Below, piece after piece: positions 55,801-64,000 of a stretch of DNA of 64,000 nucleotides. Within the stretch, counting starts at the first letter, position 1. The number at the start of each line of letters is the position of its first letter. Location: positions 62,001 to 126,000 of the forward strand of contig LVLI01000101.1 in NCBI GenBank assembly GCA_001687465.1, written 5' to 3'. Source of the DNA: Halocafeteria seosinensis (taxonomy: Eukaryota; Sar; Bigyra; Bicosoecida). Made by a program: the position numbers and the translations under genes. The notes beneath the pieces were generated by a model. That model worked only from the letters and a program-made list of their open reading frames with translations. It had not been told where the DNA came from and made no database searches.

Positions 55801-57046
55801 TCTTAGCTTTCTGATCAAAGTGGTGGTATCCTCGAGCACGCAGTACCGCTAGTATCTTGTGGCTGAATTCGGAGTTTGACCGGTTCTTTATCGTATCCGT
55901 CAAGGCTCGTACGCTCTTCGTTGCAGCTTGATGCAAGAGGTTCTTTTTTGAAGATGCATTTACTGCCAGAACTTTCAGCAGGTTTGCCGAAAGCATGTTC
56001 ATGATAGCATCTGTAGGTGCTCTTCTAACTATCAAACCAAACAGACCAAGTCCCGTCGCTTTCTTCTCATGTGAAGCTGTGCCTACCAGCAAGCTATCAT
56101 CTACGCATCTCGTCCAGAACATGTTGAATAACATTACAGCTTCCGAGTCGAAGGAGGCCTTCTCATCACTAACTGGAGACGAGTGCAAACCGTTTAGCAT
56201 CACAAATCGATGAAGTATGCGTCTCCAGACACAGTGTAAACGAGGAAACGTGTGAGTAGAACGTAGCAGTGGGCCATTCAAGTTCGTAATGGACCCGGGA
56301 GAAAAAGCCTTCTCTATTTTGGACAAAATGATTCCTGTGTTCCCGCTTTGCGTTGCTGTATCACGGAAAGTCCGCTCGATTGTAATTGCGACAGTAAGTT
56401 CCTCCGGGCTGAAATCCGCCACGTCTTTCTCAGCTAACGATTCCACGAGAAACCCAAAGTGTTTCTCGAGTGCCGAGATCGGGATCGTCTGTAAGATAGC
56501 TGCAACCACTTCATGGCACACTTCTTTTATCCAGGACTTTTTCGCTGATATATCTACGAGGTCTTTGGTAACATCTGCCGCAAGTTTAGCTCCTTTGTCT
56601 CCTGATGCTGCTTGATGTTGAAGTCTGCCAGCTCTCTGTATCGCCATGTACCCAAACAATCGCCCAAATAGCGCATCTCTTTGTTCATCGCCTTTCATGC
56701 GGCTGCTGATTTCCGTCTCTTCGCGTAGCTTGTCAATCACTGTAGTGGTCTGTATACGCGGAAACTGTATCAAAAACTCAGTTAAAGCCTTCGAAAAACC
56801 CTGTCGCGCGGAGTCACGTCCCGAGCACAGTCCTCGAATTAAGCGATGGAAGGTATATTCCGTGTCCGGAGCAAGTTCATCACCTTCGAGAGCAGACTTT
56901 CGTTTATCCTTTTCCTGATCCTTAGCCAGCGTCTCCTGAGCGTCACGTGTGTACTGAAGCAAGACTTTGGCGGCCTGCACTCGAGTGGGTGCCTCGACCG
57001 AGGCCAAGTCCCAAAAGGACTGTAATAAGTCGGGATGCTGTTCCAT
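52892..57046 (-). CDS. MYBBP1A: MYBBP1A / DNA polymerase V (POL5) family nucleolar protein
   Basis: A nucleolar HEAT-repeat protein needed for rRNA synthesis in yeast (Pol5) and acting as a transcription cofactor in animals. It is intronless, 1,384 aa. The N terminus shows the family pattern: FWDLASVEAPTRVQAAK, then YTFHRLIRGLCSGRDSARQG and FSKALTEFLIQF, and LFGRLFGYMAIQRAGRL. Much of the rest is helical HEAT-like. An acidic stretch at about residues 820-890 (DDSDENDEEEGGANDEDE) and a Lys-rich C terminus ending KPKKQKKKVKN are typical of the family. The frame is open upstream to 57103 without an ATG. It is head-to-head with PRPF3. Confidence 0.88.
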   Translation of the reverse strand: MEQHPDLLQSFWDLASVEAPTRVQAAKVLLQYTRDAQETLAKDQEKDKRKSALEGDELAPDTEYTFHRLIRGLCSGRDSARQGFSKALTEFLIQFPRIQTTTVIDKLREETEISSRMKGDEQRDALFGRLFGYMAIQRAGRLQHQAASGDKGAKLAADVTKDLVDISAKKSWIKEVCHEVVAAILQTIPISALEKHFGFLVESLAEKDVADFSPEELTVAITIERTFRDTATQSGNTGIILSKIEKAFSPGSITNLNGPLLRSTHTFPRLHCVWRRILHRFVMLNGLHSSPVSDEKASFDSEAVMLFNMFWTRCVDDSLLVGTASHEKKATGLGLFGLIVRRAPTDAIMNMLSANLLKVLAVNASSKKNLLHQAATKSVRALTDTIKNRSNSEFSHKILAVLRARGYHHFDQKAKSTVVSTLRRNLQEEHLGENIEQLLREFESPLAASAVTGEEDTSVNDEEGVASTAEYRRRLSVEGILGTIKDTNVRKNKDAIKKALTFLAVHSLCDASKLDRAQQWSSAPSHSFRLQEPISHETRSYIQDKLSAAVIDATNSAVSLKMSEAGSTGGSTGDVISKSAQEFLDWLDVPHSVWKSCFKEKEGAIHTQLTEGQCSSRKSALQAVNALKAAAATLSTSSTNSSEVRAAYEQATGSSISADRPHSQSNLTTTQSVDDDELVGGVSLTEHRRRVLGMATVLSATSYWQLMSPEEATPLLDDFLTSMKALCTNSLLIASCIERKGKQDDSVSYHGLPISTWQHEGVEGGRNMAMMVLLDGYLSLLSFGSAFLREAVKISARGIATLLTSGAVESIVSVVHEKLPEEESGGSNPKTNEENNEASKTKDSSEDESGDDSDENDEEEGGANDEDEKSMEEASDSEAEEAQMDRYDEMLAQMVKLRKAARVHKKSTHEKAKHFKFRTLDLIDTFAARLSGHPALLLLVLPLLRCYRMLASRKKMSGENSNQGLSQQIFAILSKICNKSKVPCVTIAEKSQFKRFVLEKPLELKEDEEPEESDSAKTSLTTIGAHKGIAEAIFMSGSSPNAEFLSVAGGSAWLLLRALRRTLEVHMQDCEPKARIATRYVVNLPFLACVYGDALTSFLTHKGSRMSPKLFVPLFRHFPALGWSLTNPLAFGIQTSTSAFRRGEAFNLLLILAKFPLPKNHPLLQSKNNTEGMYSNKIEINEEVVGKRHDTAFGEKGILAAYDSQRTQEIPLSQAVAMGLEAATHTLKECVQQVCSHGVAGTGSKFLNASRQREIISFVRATAKCVQDHPEAWDVDPFEKSSDLVEVLEQLTDKTPSPPVKQLCQVTTAEIGKIKVGDYTNGSSTEYLNGLTAEPMEGIKTQYEREATPSSKTPKNKRRHTEPLNGHTPHTLPKPKKQKKKVKN

Positions 57047-57346
57047 TTCCCCGCTCTTCCACGTGCGGATACTCAGGGAGAATTCCAGAATACTGTCGTT
57101 CAATTTTATCCAATCGTGGTCTTGAAGGCCATCAAAACCAGCTCCAAAACATCCGTGTGTCAGTCCACAGGGGAGTCGACAAACGTCGACGAAAGGATTG
57201 TTTCATTGAAGTTCGAACGAATGAACCAAACACAAGGTGTTTTTAATGAAGCTCTACAGGTGGCATTGTACAGTGGATGGGTTGATCTAGTACCTCATAT
57301 CGTGCTCTTGTAACCATAGTTCAGAAAGTGCGTGGTATCGACGAAA
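57047..57346. promoter_or_regulatory. Shared upstream region of MYBBP1A and PRPF3
   Basis: 300 bp between divergent starts of two nuclear RNA-metabolism genes; possibly co-regulated. No motif recognised. Confidence 0.35.
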
Positions 57347-59203
57347 ATGTCGTCAGAAGGAGATGGACCAGCACGCAAAAAGCCACGAAAATCGAGGTTT
57401 AGTTCGACACAAGTTGTACCTCCTACAAGTGGTCCCTCTGCGGCGTCTACACCACAGCAGCAAGAGGAGCAGGGGGCAGAAGCCTCAGTAACAACGTCGA
57501 CAACAGAACAGTCGCAAAATGACACTTCGAGCAACATACAACTGGTCAAAGCGAGAGCGGCGGCTGCAGCAGCTGCTGCCAGAGTCCACAGTTCATCTTC
57601 TTCCAGTTTGTCCTCTAGTTGGCAATACCCTGATTCCATGCTTCATGGGACCCAGCAACGCCGAGATGCCAATCGATTCAAAAGGTCTCGGCTGGAAGGG
57701 GTGGATGAACATGGAAATCTGCTCAGGAACGAAGGGCCCCAAAAGAAAGCCAAACGTGAAAACCCGTACTTGGCACATAGGAAAGAAGATAATGAACAGG
57801 CAGATGGCTCTACAGAAATCGATCCCCGAATTCCAACGAAGAATAAGGCTAGTAGGAAACAGCGAGGACTTCAGTTTGTAGAGCATGGAAAGTATATTGA
57901 AGAGGCTCAAAACCTGCGAGACTATCAGGCCACTCAAAAGATCTTCTCATCTTCAGCAAGTGGTTCGGCGGCACGACCCGCGCGCTCTCAGGATGACTTT
58001 TCTGCTGGAAAGAGTGGGGAACTAAGCTCCGAAGAGATTGTTGAAAAGGACCCAGAGCTACCTCCACGATTGGAGTACAAGGAGATACCAGACTTGGAAT
58101 GGTGGGATGCTGCCTTCCTCCCTCCACAGAAGAGGAAAGAAAGAGCTAATGCCCTCGCACAGGCGAAGGCTCTGAAGGGAAATGCGACATCGTATTCATA
58201 CGATTCGTTGTCGATCAATAACTCAAAGGCCCACGCATACGTCGAGCATCCTGTCCCCATCCTGGCGCCTAGCGACTCCAAACCATCAAAACCGGTTCCT
58301 CTGATGTTAACGAAGAAAGAAAGGAAAAGGTTAAGACGACAAAATCGAGCGGAGCGGCAGAGAGAAATGCAAGAAAAGATTGCACTGGGAATAATGGCTC
58401 CACCAGAACCGAAGGTCAAATTAACGAATCTCATGAGGGTTTTAGGAGAGCAAGCTGTGGCTGATCCTTCGTCAGTGGAAAAGAAGGTGCGAAAGCAAAT
58501 GGAACAAAGAGTGAAAAACCATGAGATGCGAAATCAAGCAAGGAAGTTGACGCCCGAGGAGAGAAAAGAAAAAGACCAGAAGAAAATGTCGGAAGATGTT
58601 ACAGGAAGTGGAGGTGTTCAAGTGGCGGTATTTCGAGTTAAAGATCTCTCTAACCCCCGTCATCGGTTCAAGGTCGACGCGAATGCCAGGCAGAGGTACT
58701 TAACAGGCATGGTATTAATGTGTCGAGAACCTCAAATGAATATGGTGGTCGTTGAAGGGGGTACTCGAGCTGTTAAGAAATATATGAAACTAATGCAGAA
58801 CCGCATCAAATGGAACGGAGATGCAATGGAACAGGATGACGACGATGACTCAGAAGGGGAACAAATGGCCGAAGGCGATAACAGATGCGAGTGCGTCTGG
58901 TATGGTACAGTCCCCACTAGGAATTTTTCTGGGTTTAGATTTTCCGAGTGTCGGACAGCTTCCAGTGCCCGGCGAGCTATGGAAACTCGAGGCCTTGTAC
59001 ACTACTGGGACATGTGCGTCCAAAATGCTCCATGGATTGACCAAAGCCATCTACGCGGTATTAAGTCGGCCTCAGCGGCAGCTAGCCTTGCTGATCAGAA
59101 GAATGAAGGCGATGACTTGTGGTTTTTGGATAACCCCTCAGATATAGAGAATAAACCATCTGAGAAGGCCACCACAAACGGCGAACAACAGGCAACTTCA
59201 TAA
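57347..59203 (+). CDS. PRPF3: U4/U6 small nuclear ribonucleoprotein Prp3
   Basis: A core U4/U6 snRNP protein of the spliceosome, in keeping with the intron-rich genome. Intronless, 618 aa. The N-terminal third is low-complexity (poly-Ala, Ser, Gln). The Prp3 domain follows: GLQFVEHGKYIEEAQNLR, PPRLEYKEIPDLEWWDAAFL, VEHPVPILAP, MLTKKERKRLRRQNRAERQR, then VKLTNLMRVLGEQAVADPS. The C-terminal DUF1115 domain has VAVFRVKDLSNPRHRFKVDA, GMVLMCREPQMNMVVVEGG and GFRFSECRTASSARRAMETR. These landmarks are diagnostic. The first ATG in frame is used. Confidence 0.94.
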   Translation: MSSEGDGPARKKPRKSRFSSTQVVPPTSGPSAASTPQQQEEQGAEASVTTSTTEQSQNDTSSNIQLVKARAAAAAAAARVHSSSSSSLSSSWQYPDSMLHGTQQRRDANRFKRSRLEGVDEHGNLLRNEGPQKKAKRENPYLAHRKEDNEQADGSTEIDPRIPTKNKASRKQRGLQFVEHGKYIEEAQNLRDYQATQKIFSSSASGSAARPARSQDDFSAGKSGELSSEEIVEKDPELPPRLEYKEIPDLEWWDAAFLPPQKRKERANALAQAKALKGNATSYSYDSLSINNSKAHAYVEHPVPILAPSDSKPSKPVPLMLTKKERKRLRRQNRAERQREMQEKIALGIMAPPEPKVKLTNLMRVLGEQAVADPSSVEKKVRKQMEQRVKNHEMRNQARKLTPEERKEKDQKKMSEDVTGSGGVQVAVFRVKDLSNPRHRFKVDANARQRYLTGMVLMCREPQMNMVVVEGGTRAVKKYMKLMQNRIKWNGDAMEQDDDDDSEGEQMAEGDNRCECVWYGTVPTRNFSGFRFSECRTASSARRAMETRGLVHYWDMCVQNAPWIDQSHLRGIKSASAAASLADQKNEGDDLWFLDNPSDIENKPSEKATTNGEQQATS

Positions 59204-59275
59204 ATACATGTTGGTAGGCCTTCCCTGGTTGGATGTTCCCAGTTCCGTAGTAAGTCGAGCGACATTAAGCGAGCA

Positions 59276-59636
59276 TTAGCTATGCTTGTCAACACTGATC
59301 TGTGGTTTGCCTAGTTTCCTCCGTTCATCAAAATATCTGAGGAAGCAACAATGCCCAGGTTGCACGTAAGGAGATGATTAGTCTGCCGTACGCGGAGCTC
59401 ACTCACCTTCTCCAACTTCGCATACATACTTCTTCATACTTTGCTTTCTCCTGCTGACACTTCGAAGAATCTTCATTATTTCTATCTGCAAATGCGACAT
59501 CAAGTACCGAATGATTTATCTGAAGTTGCTGAGCACGCTGTCGCAGCATACCTAGGCACGCATAGAACTCATCTCGACTCTGGTAGCATTGTTCCCTAGC
59601 CGATACCTTTGTTCGCGGGTTAATAGTGTCGCTCAT
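59276..59636 (-). CDS. COA6: Cytochrome c oxidase assembly factor 6
   Basis: A small intermembrane-space protein needed for copper delivery to COX2. Exons on the minus strand are 59636-59407 and 59336-59276 (96 aa; intron 70 nt). The twin-cysteine pattern is exact: CYQSRDEFYAC (CX9C) and CQQEKAKYEEVC (CX10C), the spacing known for COA6. The second exon supplies YFDERRKLGK, the conserved end. An insertion of about 17 residues lies between the two cysteine pairs. No cleavable presequence is expected for this class. It converges on PRPF3 with 72 bp between stops. Confidence 0.92.
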
Positions 59637-60025
59637 TTCCGTTTCGCGTCTTTAACCAGTTGCATCGAAGGGAGTCATCCTCAATTTAGCACCAAACAAC
59701 TCTGTATTTGTGCATATTCGCTCGGGGGAAGCTAGAAGAGTCTCGTGTTGGCGAAGGCAACAATCATTTCTGCCCTTGTTCGACGAGTCGAATGACTCAG
59801 TAGAAACACGTTTTCCCGGCGAGACAGCATATACGTGCACTAGTTAGCAATTTGGTTGGTTTGGAATCATCAAGAGGAAGGCAACATTGGATTGTATTGG
59901 TTAAACCATTTTGTTAGGGAGCATACAACTCGCCCAAAAGCCGGATAAAACGCGCGCGCGACCTTGGTAATAACAGCATCACGGGGTCATTTAAAGGGTT
60001 CCCACCTTCCACCCAGTTTTCCACG
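59637..60025. promoter_or_regulatory. Shared upstream region of COA6 and DNAJ
   Basis: 389 bp between divergent starts. A CGCGCGCG run occurs near 59950-59957. No clear heat-shock element (repeated nGAAn) was seen upstream of the DnaJ gene, though the search was by eye. Confidence 0.35.
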
Positions 60026-61621
60026 ATGCCCGACTACTACCAAATTCTCGGCGTCAATAAGAACGCCAGCGACGATGAGCTCAAGAAAGCGTAAGTTCTG
60101 GGGATGTCTCCTTGGTCCTGTATTTGCCCGTTATGGAGCAGAAATGAGCAGATATTCTTCCACGCTTGAACCACCGGCGGCGGAAAAGCATAGAACAATA
60201 GAATAAAAGCGCTCTCTTGGGCTTCATTCTCTGCCCGGTTGGATGAGCGATATAAAGGGGATGTGGTCGTATTTTGACCGGAATATCCAAGGAAAGTGCT
60301 CATCTTAGCGTATTTGTGTACATGTTCTATGGATACGCCGGTGGTTGTCCTCGTTGAAAGTTAAACTCTGCGTTCAGGTTCACCAATGTGTCAATTATTC
60401 TCACTTGTCTGTATGATATGCAGTTACAAAAAGTTAGCAGTTAAGTGGCATCCTGATAAGAATCAAGACCGTAAAGAGGAAGCGGAGAAAAAGTTCAAAG
60501 AAATTAACGAAGCCTACGAAGTTCTCAGTGACAAGGAGAAAAGAGCAATTTACGACAAATATGGAGAAGAGGGACTGAAAGGAGGAATGCCCGCAGGAGG
60601 TGGAGGTATGTCAAATATGTGTTAGCTTCTTCCCAGAGTTCCATTAAGTACAATCTTGTCCGTTGCTGCAGGCGGTGGTGGTGGTGGCACCACACACTTC
60701 GAGTTCAGAGATCCGAACGAGATATTTGCTCAGTTTTTTGGTACAAAGAATCCGTTCTCCATATTTGGAGACGAAGGGGGAGAAGATGGCTTCTTCAGTT
60801 TTGGAATGGGCCCTGGCATGGGTGGAGGAATGCGCATGGGAGGTATGGGTGGTACTGGAGGCATGGGTGGAATGGGCGGTATGGGAGGAGGAGGAGGAAT
60901 GCCTGGCGGAAAATCCCGTGGTCCCAAGCAACCACCTCCTGCGAAAACACAACTTCCGCTCAGTTTGGAAGAATTATATAGAGGGACTACAAAGAAGCTG
61001 AAAATAACGAGGAAGAGATTGAACTCTGACCAGCGAACTACATACAATGACCAGAAGGTTAGTATATGCTGCCATTGATCAAGTAGTCTGCCAGACGGAT
61101 AGCATCATGACGGTGTGCTATTGATGCTGCTGCTGCAGGTGCTAGAGGTACAAGTACGACCAGGTTGGAAGAAGGGTACAACAGTTACATTCGAAAGAGA
61201 AGGCGACCAAGAGCCAGGAATGATACCGTCGGATGTAGTTTTCGTCATTGGTGAAAAGCCACACTCGGTATTTGAACGAGATGGCAACAATTTGATTCAC
61301 AAGAGACGAATAACTCTCAAACAGGCCCTAACAGATTATACACTAGAGCTCGTAAGTACCAACGTGCGACTTAGCGACTCGTGCATTCCCTAACGCTTAA
61401 CCGTTTGAAAATCTAAACAGAAAACGCTCGACGATAGGCAGCTATCAATTCCCTGCAACGAAATTATAAGCCCTGGATACCGTAAAACAATATCAGGTGA
61501 AGGGATGCCAATCAGCAAGCAACCCGGCAAAAAAGGGGATATCATAGTGGAATTCCAAGTTAACTTCCCAAGCCATCTTCCGGATTCCACGAAACAGCAA
61601 CTTAAGCAGTTACTACCATAA
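60026..61621 (+). CDS. DNAJB: DnaJ homologue subfamily B (Sis1/DNAJB1 type)
   Basis: A type II Hsp40 co-chaperone of cytosolic Hsp70. Exons 60026-60090, 60424-60605, 60672-61057, 61139-61351 and 61421-61621 encode 348 aa. The J domain begins at residue 1 ([20 protein letters not shown]) with WHPDKN carrying the HPD triad, and [15 protein letters not shown] Gly/Met-rich linker follows ([13 protein letters not shown]), without the zinc-finger repeats of type I. The C-terminal peptide-binding domains have [48 protein letters not shown] and [18 protein letters not shown]. The first intron (333 nt) is the longest in the window. Confidence 0.95.
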
Positions 61622-61892
61622 ACTGAGACCAATCCTGCGGGAAAAATAGTCTGTAGACGATCGTCTTCAGTCACACAAACCTTCCTTGTTGTGTATGTGT
61701 GACTCCATAATTGTGTCCCTAGTTTATCCCCCTGGCCGAATATCAACAGCACTAGAATTGGCGATCGTAGAGTACACACCGTACTAAACGAATACACAAC
61801 CATTCGCTGATCCAAAAGAACAACATTGTAAAATGTTGAAGGATTCCAGTAGCGCTTATTCGGTGAACTCATTCAACGTTTCCTCTTCGACA

Positions 61893-62478
61893 CTACGAGC
61901 GTTCAATGTGCTCCGGTTCTTGGCGCCCATCCTCCCACATTCGCCTCCTCAACTTGGCTGACCTCTCTTCGAACTCTCTCTGAGCTCTTCGCTCCTGTAT
62001 CGCTGCAATTTTGGTAATCAGTTCTTCCCTTTCCTTCTCTAATTTTTCACGCTGCTTGGGTGGTATTGCTACCGGTATCAGTACTTCGTCATTTTCCTCG
62101 TTTTCGGTCTCGTGAGAGTGTTGCTGCGCCTGCTGTTGCTTCTTCTCCTGTTGATACCGTTCCTTTGCTTTCAATTCGATAAAGACATCATTCATCTGCG
62201 GCACGTACAACTCTATATGACTTGCAGCTCACAAATAAAGCAAATCCTACATCATCTCTTACCAAGGAATCGTGTTGCCGAGCTCTTACAAACCATCCTG
62301 CCGCCAGCATAGCCGGCATCCAGACCACCACTGCAAGGGAGGAAAATGAAGAAAAGTGTGCAAAGGACCGTATCCATGTCCACTTCCCATATATAACGAA
62401 CGTACGTATCGTAGCAAACTTCCTCCCTGAAGGTCCTATCCTCGGAAAAGCCTCCTTCAGCCACTCCGAGTTAAACAT
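61893..62478 (-). CDS. Small single-pass membrane protein, unknown
   Basis: Exons on the minus strand are 62478-62406, 62330-62263 and 62195-61893 (147 aa; introns 75 and 67 nt). Residues about 10-43 read FPRIGPSGRKFATIL then VVWMPAMLAAGWFVRARQ: a basic lead and one transmembrane helix followed by positive residues. The remainder is a long, highly charged helix (KERYQQEKKQQQAQ, EKLEKEREELITKIAAIQER, RREFEERSAKLRRRMWED in part). This architecture is common in small mitochondrial inner-membrane assembly proteins, but I cannot name a family. Exon joins are supported by intron size and phase. Confidence 0.62.
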
Positions 62479-63317
62479 GGCCCTCTCTCAAGAGTTTACA
62501 GCTAGCCATGAGAGAAAAAGACACGAAAAAGAATATAGGCAATCGTTAATCAAATTCAGAACGTAATCCAGCCCAAGCAAGGCTCAAGGGAAGGTGGTTG
62601 AAGTTCCGGGCACCCATACAGGGAAGCGGGGAAAGTGTGGAGGTCAATGAGATCACGGGGACAAATGTATGTAATGCACCCGACTGTGGGAAGCTGTCGA
62701 AAATGCGCTGCCCCACGTGTAAGAAATTGGTATCCCTGGCGGGTAGGAAACGTTGGCGAGGAATCGAGATAGCCAATTGGCTACTTAATGTCTGTCCGTC
62801 TTCTTCCTTTGTGGCCAGTGGTAAACCAGCTACTGCATACTACACCCAATGTACCCCACTATGCGCCCAACAAAGCTATAGGTAAAATGAGACCAGGACA
62901 CACCTTCACCATAGGACCAATGTAATGATTAATGCGGGATCGCCAAATGATTCGCAGACAACTGGACAGCTGCAACAGTAGATGGCAAACGCTCAGCACA
63001 ATCTGAGCATTCTTTTCTGGTCATTGAAAACGGAATGGAAATTCTGACAGCCTGATCTGGAGATCCTAGAGATCACATGGGGTGATCAGAGGCTAAAACT
63101 TCCAAGAGTTGGAAAACCAGTGCAATGCAAGAAAAGATTGCTTGAATATTACAATTGCTCATCATGCCTAGTGGAAAATTCTGTGGCGCATCGGTAATAC
63201 ATATTTATGTCATTTGCACTAGCGTATATTGTCTAACTGTCTCCGTCGCATATCAGAAAGTGCTGATTTGGACAGCCAAGTCTTCAGCCACCAGTACTGA
63301 CGCAGCATTTGGGTACA
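62479..63317. other. Upstream region of MetAP1 containing a gene fragment
   Basis: 839 bp between divergent starts. Besides the zinc-finger fragment listed separately at 62660-62750, no coding feature is convincing. Confidence 0.4.
62660..62750 (+). pseudogene. Decayed duplicate of the MetAP1 zinc-finger exon
   Basis: This stretch encodes [20 protein letters not shown] followed by KKL, nearly the same as [20 protein letters not shown] plus KKL in the intact gene about 720 bp downstream (63383-63458). After the shared part the fragment diverges: the following GGYFC segment, the rest of the finger and all catalytic exons are missing. An ATG lies upstream at 62598, so a 95-residue frame exists, but it lacks the second half of the zinc site. 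Most likely a partial tandem duplication now decaying; a short expressed finger protein cannot be excluded. Confidence 0.7.
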
Positions 63318-64000
63318 ATGAGCGCTACAGAAGCCTCACACGCCTCTGAAGAGGCGTCCACAGGGGCATCGTCTGGATCAACAAACGTGTGTAATACTCC
63401 GGGTTGTGGGAAGCCGTCCAAAATGCGCTGTCCCACGTGTAAAAAGCTTGGAATTCCAGGGGGGTACTTCTGTGAACAAGAATGTTTCAAGAACTATTGG
63501 CCTTCCCAGTACGTGTATTCAGTGGAATGACGCCCCGATAGGTCGAAGTCTACGGTATGCATGAAGTTTACGTTGTGTTGGAGTGCTTATGCTGTTCCTG
63601 CAGTAAAGTGTTGCACAAGAAATTCAAAGACGCCGTCAAGCAGTACCAGAATTCGGCGATGATGGATGACAAGACGGCAAGGTAAGCCTCCATGTTGCAA
63701 TATATGTATATCGAACTCGGTATTGACATGCTCACAATGGTATTCAGACGTATGCGAAAAGGGACATTTGAAGACTACGAGTTCACCGGCCCACTACGAC
63801 CTGGCAACGTGTCAACGCAATTGACTGTGCCTGACCATATTGGGAAGCCGGACTATGCTGAAGACTGTGAGTGTGCTTTCTTCCTTGATACTCGACCAAA
63901 TGCGTGCGTGAACTATATCTATGGTATCTTCAGCTATTCCCGATGGAGAACTTGCTTTGCGAGGGAGCACCAAGATCCATACAAACTCAGAGGAGGAAAT
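63318..64000 (+). CDS. METAP1: Methionine aminopeptidase 1 (3' partial)
   Basis: Removes the initiator methionine from nascent chains at the ribosome. Exons 63318-63508, 63604-63681, 63748-63866 and 63934 onward; the gene runs off the window, so the catalytic pita-bread domain is not seen. The N-terminal C6H2/MYND-like zinc finger is intact: [20 protein letters not shown], then [18 protein letters not shown] with HKKFKDAV. The linker has [30 protein letters not shown] and [11 protein letters not shown]. These match type-1 eukaryotic MetAP. Introns are 95, 66 and 67 nt. Confidence 0.94.

Overview
This is a dense stretch of eukaryotic nuclear genome, most likely from a free-living unicellular protist. 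About 30 protein genes lie in 64 kb, roughly one every 2.1 kb. I reconstructed about 81 GT-AG introns; nearly all are 57-85 nt, and all three standard stop codons are used. NME7 (DM10 plus two NDK domains), a protein tied to flagella and microtubule organisation, suggests a lineage that makes flagella. That argues against red algae, Dikarya and seed plants. I cannot name the lineage from sequence alone. No prokaryotic operons, transposons, CRISPR arrays, tRNAs or rRNAs were recognised; RNA genes were only searched by eye.

Layout, 0-20 kb: SRP54 (+, 5' end outside the window), NME7 (-), glucosidase II beta (+), a disordered Pro/Gln-rich protein (-), a secreted DUF676 lipase (-), phosphoglycerate dehydrogenase with an organelle presequence (-), a 2.2-kb gene-poor gap, a GPI-anchored mucin-like protein (+), a membrane-anchored cold-shock-domain protein (+), and the RNA polymerase II CTD phosphatase FCP1 (-).

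20-43 kb: a 1,691-residue proline-rich scaffold (+), TTC36 (-), RAB3GAP1 (+, intronless), a Rac/Rho GTPase (+), a histone-fold-like protein (-), the oligosaccharyltransferase subunit RPN2/Swp1 (-), STOML2 (+), a PAAT-like protein (+), proteasome chaperone PSMG2 (-), and a coiled-coil protein (+).

43-64 kb: an unrecognised disordered protein (+), ZFAND2 with a C-terminal CaaX box (-), a dual-specificity phosphatase with a long tail (-), an acyltransferase-3 membrane protein (+), a DFR/CCR-like reductase (+), MYBBP1A/POL5 (-), PRPF3 (+), COA6 (-), a DNAJB-type Hsp40 (+), a small single-pass membrane protein (-), a decayed MetAP1 zinc-finger fragment, and MetAP1 itself (+, 3' end outside the window).

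The genes do not form one pathway. They are housekeeping functions (secretion and N-glycosylation, splicing, rRNA synthesis, proteasome assembly, serine synthesis, mitochondrial assembly) in strongly alternating orientation. There are ten head-to-head pairs with short shared upstream regions and several tail-to-tail pairs with only 18-82 bp between stop codons. Exon coordinates below come from reading frames, splice-site matches and remembered family sequences; no alignments were run.
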